Positions 13,850 through 28,400 of a DNA stretch of 64,000 nucleotides are shown here, one piece after another. Both the position numbers and the translations under genes were made by a program. The DNA lies in the NCBI GenBank assembly GCA_024305405.1, contig JAKNDB010000109.1:682001-746000 (forward strand), in the 5' to 3' direction. How positions within the stretch are numbered: position 1 is the stretch's first letter; every line of letters starts with the position of its first letter. Under the pieces are notes generated by a model that searched no databases, was not told where the DNA came from, and saw only the letters and a program-made list of their open reading frames with translations. Source of the DNA: Dirofilaria immitis (Eukaryota; Nematoda; Chromadorea; Rhabditida; Onchocercidae).

Positions 13850-15899
13850 TTTTTTTCTTTGCTTTTTTCTTAAATAATTTGAATAAAATTTGAATGAAAT
13901 TATAATAATTTTTTTAATATTTTTTTTTAACAAGTAAATAACAATTTTATTTCTCATATTACATTTTTTCTTTTTCTTTTGTTTATAATAATAATAATAA
14001 TTCAAAAATATTCAATTATTATGCTTATCATTTATGATATCAAATAATAATAATAATAATAATAATATTAATAAATGCAAAAATTTGATCAATTAATTTA
14101 TCACTAATCAATTAATTAATTTTCTTTTACAAAAAAAACTTTATTTTTTTCAAAATTTTGATTGAGAATTTAAAAAAAAAAAAATGTACTCAACATATGT
14201 TTCTAGCATTTTTTGATTTTTTTTGAGCTAATTTTTCGTTTCAGCTTGTTTTGTTTTCATTCAATTCAATAATCTTAGGTTGAAAAGTTTTGTTCAATCG
14301 ATTGCTAGCATAATTTAAAATTTATAAGCAATTGTTATCGTCGTCTTGCTTTTGCATTTGCTTGCATTTGCTTGTTTTATCATATTTTGGCATCATTACT
14401 TACTTTGCTATTAACTTAGCATTTGTTTTTTTTTTTTTTTTGATAAGAAAAATCATACAAAATAATAAATTTAAATATTTGAATTGATTAAACTAAAAAA
14501 AAAAAAAGGTGAAAGAAAAGGTGATAGAAAAGGGTGAGAGAAGATCGAATAAGCATTGTATGTAAAAAGGAAGGAAGGAAAACAAGAAAAAAAAAAAAGG
14601 CTTATTTTAGGAAACGAGAAAAGTTTTCTTTTAAAGGATGAAAAAAAAAAAAAAGAGCAAAAATTCTATGGAATATATTTATGGATAAATAAAAAAAAAA
14701 AAAAAGAGAAAAAAAGTTATGTTATCCTTAATTTGCATTTTTTTTTTTTTATTTTCGTATAAATAATCAAATTTTCATGTAATGATAAAAATTTATTTGA
14801 AACAAATGGAATAAAATTGTATTATTTCATTTTCTTCGTCCATTTTCTAATATAATTTTATTTATAAAAGAAAATTGGCAATTAAATTCTTTGTACAAAT
14901 GTATATATTTTCAATTTTATGAAAATTTTTCCAAAACTTTTTCTTTTTTGTTAACTAGAATTTAGCAAAATTAATTTCAATTCAAATTTGAAATACTTTT
15001 TAAAAGAATTGGAAAAAAAAGAAAGAGAGAGACGAACAGCATAATTTAAAAATGAATTTCTTCCTTCTTATTCACATTTGATCAAATTTAATTTATGCGA
15101 TTATTTCGGAAAAGATAATTGGGAATTAATTTTTATTAATTAAATTGAAATTAAAAGATTCTACCATAAAATTGTTGTTTTGTTGGTGTATTTTTGAAGT
15201 TAATGACAAGCAGCAAAATAATAATGAAATCAATGATTGATAATTATAGATAATGATAATTTTGAGATAATAAAAATTACTTATCAAAAACTAATGTTAG
15301 CTAATATATATTCTGATTTTTTTCTTTAATAAATTATCAATAATGAATAAAATTATTGATAAATGTTTCGTCATATATCAATTAATATACATTTTTGCTA
15401 CTAATAAATTATCAATAATCAATAAATGTTTTAATAATTGGAGGATGTAGGTAAAAAGATCATTTTGCTCAGGTAATTCTTCATTTTATATCATTCATTT
15501 CTGGCACATAATGCATGCTTAATTTTTGCTCTTTAAATGAAAAAAAAAAAAGATTGGTAGGTTAGAGTGAGAATAAAATTTTCATTAATACAAAAATAGT
15601 TATTGTTTGATAAATTGTTAATTATCAATAAAATTATTGATAAATATTTTGATAATTGAATGATAGAAGGGTAAGGGAAAAAAAAGATAAATTTTTCGTG
15701 ATAATAATTTTTTCTCACTTTTATACATTATTATCATATTATCATTTCATTCATTTTTTTTTTTAATTTTTATCCCAAAATAAGCAAATTAAAAAAAAAA
15801 AAAAAAGGGACGGATCATCGTTACATTTATTTTATAGATAAAAATGAATGGAAAAAATTTTGATAAAATTTAAATTTTTCAAGATTTTTTTTTTTCTCG

Positions 15900-16100
15900 A
15901 GAAATTGAACGGTTGGTAAAAAAAAAAAAAGTAGCAAATGGATTATTGAGAGAAGGGAAGAAAGAGAAAATCGTCAACGGAACCGATCCAAAACGGCTGA
16001 TGCTCCACCCATTCCAACAACAATCCATTTTGCTTTTGCCTTTCTTCCCTCTTGCGCTTTTCATTTCGGGTTAGGGTTTTGACTGGTTGGCTGCAACAAA
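15900..16100. promoter_or_regulatory. Composition island upstream of KCC exon 1, possible promoter
   Basis: About 200 bp of markedly less AT-rich, mixed-composition sequence standing alone in the AT desert, 370-570 bp upstream of the first KCC codon. It includes a GGTTAGGGTTTTGACTGG stretch at about 16068-16086. The placement fits a promoter or 5' UTR of the cotransporter gene. That is inference from position and composition only; no core promoter motif is recognisable. Confidence 0.3.
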
Positions 16101-16471
16101 ACATTAAAAAAAAAAAAAAACATTCTTCTTTTCCTTATCATTTTTATCAGCTGGCTAAGGCTAGGTTTAATTTATATATATGTGGTTGAAGGGGGAGATA
16201 TATGTAATTTGTTTGGCTAGTTATTTATTTACTCGCTCGTTTCATTTATTGCCAATATTTTATATGCATAATTTTAGTCCATTTATAAATTCATCCATTT
16301 TTTTTTGGCCAAACTAAATTATTGAATGATAAGTAAAGATAGAAGATATTTTGTTAGAATATAATAAATTATATTTTGAACTATTTTCCAGTGTGTATAT
16401 TGTGTATATGTGTAATGTGTATATGCTATAATCGCTATTGAATATATCGCAAAAAAAAAAAAAAAAAAACG

Positions 16472-19400
16472 ATGTCATCCGGATCCGGTAGCACATTAAA
16501 CCGTTTCCGGTTTCATCAGTTACACATCCGCAATCAACAACAGCAAATAATCAAAAGCCAGAAGAGCATGAATCACATCAACTTAATGAACAATTACAAT
16601 CAAGCGTTGCAATAAATGTTACAGGTAAAGATATATATTATGATTTTTTTTTCCATTCATTCATTCATTTATTTACTAATTATTTTAATTACTTTTTATT
16701 TTAATTTTAATTTTCAATTTTCAATTCCAATATTTCGAATAAATTATTGAAGAAAAAAAAAAGATTTCCTTATTAATTTAATGTGTAATCTTATTTTTCA
16801 TATCAGTTTAATTTATCAATTGTGCCTTTTCTTATTATAACATATACATATATGCCTATGTATAAAATTCTAACATATTTTAATTGAAAAAAGAAGCGAA
16901 AAGAATTATACTTAATTATCAGCAGTCAAGCATAATCTTTTTTCTTTTTTTTTTTCTCTCCTTTCACAAATTCAATTAATTTATAATTTAAATTTAATAA
17001 TTTACTTACAATCTATTTTTGCAACTTTTTTCTTTCCAATTATTTCATAATTTATCTTTATCATATCTTTCTCTGCCTTATCATTGCAAAAAAAAATTAC
17101 ATCAGTAATTTTGATTGAATGATGATAATAATAAACTTTGCTAAAGATTATTATCATTATTATTATTGATAAATTGCACGTAGCATAAAATGGATATCTC
17201 ATATAGCACGTAGGATTGATTCTTAATTTAACACGTAGAATGATAAATGAAGAGCAAAAAAAAAAAAAAAAAAACATTCATTAATTATTCATTGATTTGA
17301 GATATTTCAAATTAGTTTCATCACTAAGTTAATAATTTTAGAAATATATGATTTCATCATTGTAAGTCTATTTCTATTATATATCTTACTTCTTTTCATT
17401 TCTTTTCATCATCAGTAAACTAAGACGAATCAGTCATTCTAATTAAAACATTCTCGTATCGCCTTCGAAGCATCAAATGAATGTTATCAATTGATAAATG
17501 CAAATGTGATATATATTTTTCATTTTATTATTATATACTATAGATAAAGCTTTAGCATAGTATAGTATAATTATAAAGAAAGATATTAGTATGTTTCATA
17601 TTTCAGTACGATAAATGAATGAATAATATAAATGATACAAATGTGATATATTTATTTTACCATATAATATAGTATAGTATAATTATGAAAATATTTAATA
17701 TTTAAATAAAATATCATTCGGATAATTAATTAATCAATTAGATGGATGATAATCGTGGTGATAATATATGAAATTTAATATATTTTAATAATATGATTGG
17801 CCACTTTTTTTAACATATATCAATTTATAATGAAAAAAAATCTTTAAATTTTAATCTGTTTGATTTTATCAGAAAAATTTTATTGCATAACAGACAAGAA
17901 AAAAAAGAAAAGGAAAGTATCATAATTTAGCTAATATAAATATGAATTTTAAGCATTCATTCCTTCTAAATATTTTTTTATTATTCCTTTCTCTTATTAT
18001 TCTCGACAGGTGCTACTTATAGCTACTACTATTTTAATTATTTTCAATAAAGGTGAAAGAAAGGAAACAACATAAAAATATTTACAAAAGAAATAATATA
18101 TATATAAGCAAAAAAAAAAGAACTTGAAATTTTGGCATATTTCCACTTTTTTGGCCAAAAACCCACACACACACATCACACACACACACACAATATATAT
18201 ATGTTACATTTTTCATAGCATCTATTTATTTATCCACTTTATTTCTTTCATGTCTCAACTCTCTTCTTTTCTTTTCTTTTTCTGTTTTCTGCAACTTATC
18301 GATGTGAAATTTAATTTTAGTGCAAAGGAAAAAAAAGGAACTCAGAAAAGTTAGTCTAAAGAAAAAAGCATTTCAAAATTGTCATCATTTCCTTGTTTAT
18401 TTTTAAAAAATTTCAAAATATTTATAAAAGTTTCTTAAAATTTAAAAAGGAAATTTCTCTTTTTTGTTGTTTTCGTCAATAAGAATAAACATTATTTCTC
18501 GATGAAAATTTTCAATGAAAAGGGTAAAAAAAATATTTCAATTTAAATAGTTTTCAATATATCCACTTGATTTATTCTAAGTTTTTTTTTTTTTGCTTCT
18601 TCTTTTTCATGTTTATATCATTTTCTTTTCTAATAATTTTATTTTGCTTTCCTTTTTTTTTTTTTTTTTTTTGAATAAATTTTGCTCTTGAAAAGTGTTT
18701 ATCATCAAATGAAGATTGGCTAAATAAATTTTTCTTTTTTTTTTTTACTTGCTTAAAGGCAAAATGCAATAAGTAGTCTCTTCTTGGCAATGAAATTCTC
18801 TTTTATTACATTCATTGTCCTCAGACTAGGCTTCTTCTTCGTTTGTCGTCTTCTTTTTTTTTCCTTTCCTATTTCTCTCACTTTTGTCCCATCTACTTTG
18901 GAATTGGCCATAAAAGCAATAAATTTAACATGACGATATTAGCACTTCACTTTGAACAAGATGAAAAAGAAGGAAAAAAATAAGGGAAAATGAAAAACTA
19001 TGTAAAAGATTGACTAAAAGAAATTTGGCTTAGGCTAATTATGTGTGGAATAGAAAAATGGCCAAATAAATGTGACACGAATAAAAAGTATAAAGCAAAA
19101 AGAAATATCACACATATATATATGTATGTTTGTATGTATGTATGTAATAAAATCCTTTTAAATTTTTAATTTAAAAGGATTTTATTTTCATTATTAATCA
19201 TTATTAGTATTTATTATTTCCTTTCTTTCTCACTCTCTTGCTATTTCCTTTTCTTTTAATTTTAATTTTATTACTTCGTTATTCCTTTTTTTTCTTTTAA
19301 TTTTAATTTTATTACTTTATTAATCCTTTTTTCTTTTCTTCTTTTCCCTCACTCCTACTTTTCATCCTTTCTCGTTCACAAATATTATCTTTATTCAATT

Positions 19401-22400
19401 TTTAAAATTAAAAAAAAGTTCAGAAGTTTATCCTTCTAAATGTAATCGAATTTGTGCAATAAAAATTTTTATAATAAAAAAATATGAAAATGATAGATAG
19501 AAGTTTATCAAATTTTTAAATGATACAATTTTAAAATGATAAGATAAAATGAAAAGAGCAATGCTAGAAATAGGATTAAATTTATTATTCTTTGTATTAT
19601 AAATAAATTTTTGAAAATAAAAAAAAAAAAGAAAGCAGTGTATTTGAATAATTCCATAGGAAGCATGATTCATTGTAGAATGTTTTTCTTTAAGATTATT
19701 TCACATTTTCTCATCATAGCATATTTGTCTGTAAAAAGTTTGGAGATTATTTTTGATGGTATTTTTAAAAATGATTTCCATTAAATGATTGCTATCAATG
19801 GAACAAATATTTTTAATGGAGAAATTAAAAGCTTAGATTTTTTTTCTTGATAAATTTAAATTTTATTCTACAAGTTTACATCATTGAAATTTTAAGCATT
19901 CAAATTTAGATAATAGTTTTCGTAATATATCTGTTTTTTTCTTCTCTATTTCTTTTTACTACTGTTTTTGTTTATTTTGTGTTTTCTAATTTTTTTCGAA
20001 ATATATTCTTATTTGATATCATAAAGATATTATCATATTTTATCCGCTATCAGCGAATGAATGAATGAAACAAATCAGATTTACAAGGACATATGCTATA
20101 AAGATTTATAAAAATATCGTATTTTATCGATAATCAGCAAATGAATGAACGAATAAAACGGACGAGATTTAATTGTTCGAATAGATATTGTAAACTATTT
20201 TTTGTTATATCAATTCACTTATCACTTTCAAGATATGATGATAATATGATCATTATATTATCGGAAAAAGTGTAAAAATTAAAGGAGCAAGCAAATATTC
20301 TTGAAAATTGCCAATCTAAGCATTATAAATAAAGGAATGATGGAATATTTTGCTTTTTAATTATCAGTTAATAATAAATTTTTACTCATTTAATAAATAT
20401 TATTTACCATTCAATACCTTTTAACTTATTTAGCTTATGCATCTTGTTCAGTGATTAAATAGAATTTTCTTAATTTATTTTCATTCCCGATCATCTTAAA
20501 ATATTAAAATGAATCAGATTGAAATTATAATTTTCACGTTAAATTACTCATCATAATGATATATTAATTTGGATGAATGAAATAAAATGTAAGTGTAAAA
20601 GGATTGGAAATAATTAAAAATACTGATATCTAGATATATTTATAACAAATTATAGAATTAAGATGTTATTGTTCAATCATTTCCAGTATTTTAATAATTA
20701 AATTCATTTGATTTATTGTGTATCAGAAGGAAAGCAATCATTTTCAATTTTGTATTTATCGGTAAAAAATGTTGATAATATGAAAATAATTTTGCTATAA
20801 AATATGCTCTCAAATTTGATTAAAATGAGAGTCTTGAAAAATTCTCCAGAAATTTCTGTTAGGTTTAGTTATTAAAATTTAATATTTTTAATCGAAATGT
20901 TATTGCAAATTCAAGATTACGATAAACTAACACGTGATGTGTTTTCCTTTTTTTCTTTTTCGTTTGTTTGTTTGTTTATAAATGATTAGTAGTATTTTGG
21001 TGGAAAAAAAAGTTTTTTCGACGACTATTGGAAATGTTTATTTGAATTTTAAAACATTTTATCAACAAATATTTTTATTTTAGCTTTTTCATTTTCATAT
21101 TAAAAAATTTTTTGTATTTAAAAAGAATGCTTTTCTCTTTTTTACATTTTTAATTAATTTTTTTAATACTAAATGAATGAATGAATTAATTAATTAATTA
21201 ATGAATAAATGAATGGATGAAAATATATTTGTAATAAATAATATATATGTTAAATATTTCTTTCTTTCTTTTTTTTCTCAAGGAAAAGTCAACTTTTTCT
21301 TTTTTCTTTTGTTTTTTCCCCTATGGAATAATATTCTTGAAAAAGTTTTTTTAATTTTTTTAATGGAAAAATAAAGATTAAGGGAAGATTGCTCTTAATT
21401 AATCAATGGGAATAGTTGATGCTTCTTATTTTTGTTGGTAAGCAAGCAATAAATCAACAAATATGGTAAATAAATACCAACAAATTAATCATCAATTCTT
21501 TTTTTTTCCTTAAAAAAAAAGCCAATTTATCAAAAATGTCGAAAAAGGTGAAAAGAAAAATAAAAGAAATTGACGAATGAAAAAGATTTTAAATACAAAA
21601 TAAAATAGCATATTATCATTTCGAGAATTTTTCTCAAGAAATACTTTCGATCAAATCATACAGTTTATTGTTTTATAAATTTCTTATGTACTAATTATAT
21701 TACTAATTACTTTCATGATAAATAATTGAAAATAATTTTGATAAGCGAAAATAGGTAATCATATAAATTTCTTGCACATACACGAATATATATATATATA
21801 TTAGTTTGTTTGAGTTGAATAATAAATGAGAAATATTAATTATTGGAATGCATGTTTTTGATGTAGAAAATTTATTTTAATTCACTTGTTTTCGTTTTTC
21901 CTTTTTCTTTTTTTTTTTCGTCAATAAATTCGTGCTATTATTTCCCAATAGTAGCACGAATTTAAATCAGTGTAAATTTGTCCAGAGTAAATATTTAATC
22001 GAGAAGGAGTTTTCTTTTCTGAATGAAATTTCCTAAAAAGCTACTATGATTTTTAATTTCTTCAAATTAAATTCTCGTCCAACTTGAATAAATGCAATCA
22101 CATGATGATTTCTGTTTAATAGAAATATAGCCAATGCTATAAAATTTAAGGGATTTTAATATCAAAAATATTTCCATCTAGTGATTCTTTTCTTTTTTTT
22201 CATCCTGAATTTTCATAGTTTTAATAATTATCATAAATTTGGTGTAAATAATAAGTAAAAGATAATCAGCTTTTTAGTACTTTTTCTCCCCGTTATATCT
22301 TAGAATATATATTGATTGATAATATTAAGATATTTTTTAAATCTTATGTGTATTAGAAAAATATATAAAAATTAGAATCAAAAATAGAACAAAATTTTTT

Positions 22401-25400
22401 GAATTTCTACTGAAATATAGATAATTTATTTACTTTCGCTGAATACAGATAATTCGTGATTGTTTTTCCTAACTATAATTTGTCTTTGTAAAATCTATAT
22501 TTACTATCTTTTCTTTTTTGTTAGTCTAAAAATATGTTGTGATGAAAAAATTTAACTTTGGATAGAAGGTAAGAGTTAGAAGAAAGAAGGGATAAAAAGA
22601 AGTATGAAATGTAAACAACTGTGAAAGTGAAATTGTAATTTATGATAACAAATAAAATTGAATAATTTTTAGCTTTGTTTGATTGATTTTTAAAAATTTT
22701 ATGAGCTTTTAAAATATATCTTTTATTTAATCACTGATAATTGCTAATTATCTATTATATTTATTAAGATAAATTGTAGTAACACCTGTTTTTAATTACA
22801 GTAATTTAGTATATTTTGAGATATATGCACTGCCATAAGTTTGAGATATATGCACTGCCATAAGTGTATAAATAATGAAAAATTTTTTTTCTTGCTTTAG
22901 CCTTATTTTAATTTAAGTACATTAAAGGATTAATTTAAAAATCATATTATCTTTTAACTTTAATTTGTTATGTAAATAAAAAAATCATATATTTAAATTC
23001 TAATATTATAAACTATATAAATTATATTTTTCTGTTTACTTAATGGTATAAGCTAAAAAAAACTTTAGCATAAGTATAAATTTGAAATAATTCTGAAAAT
23101 GTATATATTTGTATCATCATTATAGCAATTATTCGTCTAACATAACATAGCATAACATAACATAATGCATAATTTTATTTCAATCTTACTAAACATAAAA
23201 TTTTATTTATTATTTGCTTTTTTGCAAAATTAATTTTCAATTTTTCCGATATTTTTTAAAATTAGCGAGTTATTCAAAGAAAAAGATATTTCTTTGCACC
23301 TTTATTATCCGATAACTTTATTTTATTAATCTGAAAACTTTCAATCTTTAAATCAACAAGTAATCATCAAATGTAAACAGGCATTAATCAAGTGTAGTAG
23401 AATTGCTAGCTATAAAATCTAATAATGAATTATCATATGATTGATGCTTGCCATCAAAAATTTCATCAAATCGAAAAGAAAAGTTGTAAATATTATTTCA
23501 AAAATTTGCATCCATTAATGTGACAATAAGAAGCGATAAATTCGACTAAATATAGTTATGATAACAATCAGCGAATTAATGAAAAAATTTTGAATTATGA
23601 ATTATACATAAGTTTCTTCTTGGGAAAGAAAATTTTGTTATCGAATTTAAAAGGATGGAAAAAGAAATAACTTTTATTTCATTCATAAATTTAAAATTTT
23701 GAATTAATTCAAATTATTTGCAATTAATTTGATTTGCTGATATTGCACATTGAAATAAAAATCAACTAATTCTCTAATACGATCATTGTTTCTCTTTTTT
23801 TTTTAATTTGTTTGATAATAAAATGAAAAAATTATTTGAAAAATTCAAATTAAAGTTTATTTTGAATCATATCCTTTATATGGCTATTTGCTTTTTTTCT
23901 TTTACATTCAGTAATTTTTCATAAAAATAAAAAAGGTGAAAAAGAGAGAGAGAGAAAAAAGAAAAATGATGAATGAAGGAAAGTAATAATTTATAAAATT
24001 CAAAGATTGATTATAACAATTCTCTTTTTTTTTTCTAACTAAAAGAAAAAACTAAACTTTCTCTATTTCTATATATAATTTCTTGATTAATTATCTCCTA
24101 CTTTTCTTCTCATTTTTTGATTTCTTAAATTAAAAAAAGTTGCAAAAATTTTTATATTAGTAATTTTCTTATTTTTTGCTGCTTCTTTTCTTTTTGTTAT
24201 TTAAAAACTTAATGAAATATTTTAGAAAATCATCCAATATCTTTCTAATTAATGATGAATTTCTTATTTGTTTATATAAAAATTCGCATAATTACTTCTT
24301 ATGAAAATTTATCTACCTATAAAAATATTCGAACTTTATTATTTGTTAAGCTTTCTTTTATATTTATGCATTACTAAAAGTGTTTATTTTTTAAATTTAT
24401 TAAATGGATTCGAAATAGGAATTAAAAATGCTATTTCGTATTTTAATTTCAGAGATATTTACTATCGATAATTTAATGAATAATTCATTTTGGAGAACTT
24501 TTTTTTCATGACTATTTTGCTTAATTATAATTAAAATTTATTGCTGCTTTCTTTTTAAATTACTGATAAAAATGGTTTTTATTGGAGAATTGAAAATTGT
24601 ACTGATGATATTGATAAGCTGTGTATATTTTCTCAGTTTCAAAATATTTGAAATACAAATGTAATTCTTGATGTTTTATAATTTATAAATTATTTTAATT
24701 TCTATTTTATTTATACCGTTTGTTTAGACTTATTTTTCAGTACTTTGTATGGTATTCCAAAATATTTCATGCACAAATTTTTAGTACAATCTTAACTTAA
24801 TTTAATCAGAGATTTTGATTTAATTTAATCAGTTTAAGTACTTAGTGGAGTTTAATCAGAAATAATTAAGTTTTTTATCAATTTCAGGAGATGGTGGTAT
24901 TGAAACAATCCCGTTATGTGCTGAACATAGCCCAACGCTTGCGTTATATGAGGTTAATTTAAAAATTGTTTTAAACTAATGGCTTTTCAAAAATGTCATC
25001 ATTCGTTTTTTGCAAAAAAAGATCAATGAAAATTGATAAGGCGAACAGATAAAAACAATAGGATTTAAAAATTTCCACAACTGTACCTTTAAATGTTAAA
25101 ATGATATCATAATTTATTTAGGAAATCCTATAATACAATCGATAACTTTCTATTAATTTAATAATAAAATTTCTCTTTGTTAAAAAAATAAATTTCTTTT
25201 TTCAAAATTTAAATAAAGTTTTAACAAAACTTTTTTAGGATGAGTATCATACTCAAGGACAAAAAATTGGCCAAATGCTACGATCCTTATCCCTATATAA
25301 TGCAGTTATGCCAAATTCTTCTGAATTGGAACTTGCTCAAAAACCGTCAAAAAGGTTTCTGATTATCTTATCTTACTTTTTCAAGGAAAAAAATGATAGA

Positions 25401-28400
25401 AATACTAGAATAATTCTTTAGACTTTACCATCATTTAAACTACTTATCATCAATATGTTTATAAGCCCAATTTTCATTAATTTCATTAGAAAAAATTGAT
25501 ATAAAATTAGTTCCGGAAAAGAGTGCAATAAAAGAACGAAAGAATAGTAATATATTTAAAGCTTGTTTCATATTTTCAAATAAATTTTACTCTTATTTAT
25601 ATCGATAAAATTGATTGTTGTTTATATTTGAGTATTCAATAGAAATGATCATAAAAAGGCAAAACATTTGAATCGCTTAAATTTTTTAAATCATTAATTA
25701 ATTAAAATGTTACTTAATGATTCAATTTAAATAAAATGTAAAATTTGTTCTATTTTTTCATCTAAATAAATTTTTGTATCCAAAATATATATTGAAATAT
25801 TAAACATCATAATATCACAAAATTTAATTAATTATATTCAATAATTAATTAAATTTGCGAGAAATATTTAGGCACAAATGGGTACAATTATGGGTGTATA
25901 TCTACCATGTATGCAAAATATTTTTGGCGTATTATTTTTATTCGTTTAACATGGATTATAGGAACTGCTGGTATTATACAAGCATTTTTTGTTGTTCTTA
26001 TTTGTTGCTCTGTGGTAAGATATTTTTTACATTTAAATATTACAATATACAGATATGGTTTTAATAATTTTTCCAAATGTTTATTTTATATCATAAAATT
26101 TGAATTGATAAATTCTTCGAAAAATTTTTTGCTAACTTTTATTAGTAATTGGAAAGTTTTATAATTTTATTAGCAATAATTGTAATGATAATTGTTAATA
26201 GTCATTAATTAAATAATATATTATTATAGACATTTCTTACATCAATATCATTATCAGCGATAGCAACGAATGGTGTTGTTCCTGGTGGTGGACCGTATTA
26301 TATGATTTCTCGCAATCTTGGACCAGAACTTGGTGGAGCTGTTGGTATACTATTTTATTTGGGTACAACAGTTGCTGCTTCAATGTATATCACTGGTGCT
26401 ATTGAGATATTAATTGTAAGCTAGTTAATTTTAATATTATAATTAAAAATTTGACTTAAATATCTTAAATCATAATAGTGATTAAAGGGAAAACGGCCTT
26501 GATAACATCAAAAGTATGATAGGATGTACTCGGAAAAGTTTCAGGTAAGACGAGAAGATACTGTTATATGTTTCTCGACAAAGGCCAAACAATTCGAATC
26601 AAAGAATAGCTTAATTATCGAGTAGATTTACAAGAACAATTTGAGGCTGGAATCGTGAAACTTTTTGAAGAGGGCTTTATATTAAATTGTATACTTATGA
26701 AAGATGATGAAATAATAATCATCTTTCATAAATATACTGTACACGATTTAATATTAACAAATGACTCAATCATTAGAATAAATTTCGTATTAAAAATGCA
26801 AAATAATTTTGATAGTTGCAGCAAATAATTGCTTTACAAAATGCATATTTTTAGCAGTTACTGCTTCACTAAGCAATAGAATTATACCATGAAATTATTT
26901 TTTTTTTTAATCGATTCTTTGGATTTCTTTTCTTTCTTTTTTTTTAAGTAAATGCATATTTTTGAAATGATATTTTCCGTAATGAACGAATATCTATCTT
27001 TATTTAAATTTTCTTCTCCCCAAAAAAGCTTTTCTCTTTGCATATATATAAATGGGCACATAATTATTTTAATAATTTCAGTTATATCTTGTGCCTGAAG
27101 CAAAAATTTTTGACGATATTTACAACTGTTTTCGAGCTTTGGGTACCGGTTTGTTGGTTATTCTAGGAATGATTGTACTTGCTGGAGTAAAGGTTTATTA
27201 TTTCCTTTTTTAAACTTACTTTTCTAATAAATATTTTTATTAACATTACTAATTTTTATATATATTAATTTGTAAATATGACACTTTGATACTTTTTCTA
27301 TATGACTATATATTCAAAAAATAAAATAAAATAATTTAGTTATTTTTATTTTGTCATTTCAGGTAGTTAATAAATTCGCTTTACCAGCTGTACTTGTCGT
27401 ATTAACATGTATACTTTGCACATTCATTGGAGTATTTTTAAAATTTCATGGATCTGATAAACTCAAGTAAGACAATTTAAAGTTTTGTAAAGTGATAATA
27501 ATATTTATGAGAGTTTTATGATAATAAAATTACGAAATGAAAAATTATGAAATGACGAAAACTTTATATTAGTTTATTATTAATTAGAAATTAATAGTAA
27601 ACATATATATTTCATGATATATGTAAGGGATTTCATGTAATGATATTTAACAGTTCACTTCCATTTCGAATTTTTTTATTTTTTTAACTTGTCAGGCATT
27701 ATTTGGCAGTGCAGAAAAAACTGCAAATAATGCTATGCTCTTTATGATTGTCTATATTTATTAATTCGTCAGCTTTTTTTGACCGAAACATAATTTGAGT
27801 ATAAAATTCAACATTAGCAGAATGATAATTAAGCTGATAAATGGCAGAAATTCTAAACTAAGTTTCTAATTAATATCATCCGGTCCAATTATTTCAATTT
27901 AAAAAAGGACCAAATTGAAACCAAGTAAGAAATTAAATACTATTTAATCATTTAATTGTTTGAACTTTTTTCTTCTATTTTCGAAAACTTTTTTTTTTTA
28001 AATATATTTTCAGATTTTGCATGGTAGGTGATCGTCCGGTTGATTTGGTTTCATTTGCTGAGCAATATAAATATGTGCCTAATTGCACAGTTACTGGATT
28101 AAGACCACTTTTTTGTAAAATGATAAATGATTCGATGACCTGTGATGCATATTATAAGCATATGAGTAAGATACAAAATTGGAAGCGAAATGGACGACCA
28201 GCTATTCGAGATGAGGTAATTACGTAATTTAATGTTAAAATGAATTCAGTAAATTAATCAAATAAATAATTAAGCAAACAAAGTGTTAATTATCTTATAA
28301 AAGATAAGCATAACTAACATATGCGGTATGATTTATAAATTTAAAAAAAGCATTAGTGATAATTCTGAAGGTAGTTTAATGATAAGCTTTTCAATTATAT

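Larger units (their letters stand above)
5611..16471. other. AT-rich gene-poor intergenic stretch
   Basis: Nearly 11 kb between the 5' ends of twinfilin (minus) and the K-Cl cotransporter (plus). It is dominated by A/T runs, ATAAT/TGATAA words and homopolymers. Open frames inside (for example 7481-7678, 13757-14005, 14556-14762) are low-complexity Lys/Ile/Phe/Tyr-rich translations of these runs, with no splice or domain support. A diverged duplication of roughly 60 bp is visible at about 7537-7600 and 7655-7720. Both flanking genes are transcribed away from it, so it should contain both promoters. Confidence 0.6.
16625..24887 (+). other. First intron of KCC, 8.3 kb
   Basis: Bounded by ACAG|GTAAAG and ATTTCAG|GAG; the Gly codon is split consistently. 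It is AT-rich like the upstream desert. It contains a CA repeat, TATG repeats at about 19123-19145, two strong hairpins, an exact 25-bp tandem duplication, and a diverged duplication (about 20034-20086 and 20115-20171, sharing ATCAGCGAATGAATGAA-like words). No nested gene or alternative first exon can be supported, though the length leaves room for either. Confidence 0.7.

Noticed and set aside
13757..14762. Lys/Arg-rich ORFs in the AT desert
   Set aside because: They are translations of polypurine, CT and A-run simple repeats, with no splice, domain or conservation signal.
16068..16086. Telomere-like GGTTAGGGTTTTG
   Set aside because: Single occurrence, not tandem, and the nematode telomere unit is TTAGGC.
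26681..26752. Calling the hairpin a microRNA gene
   Set aside because: Shape alone in AT-rich DNA is insufficient without small-RNA evidence; reported as a hairpin only.
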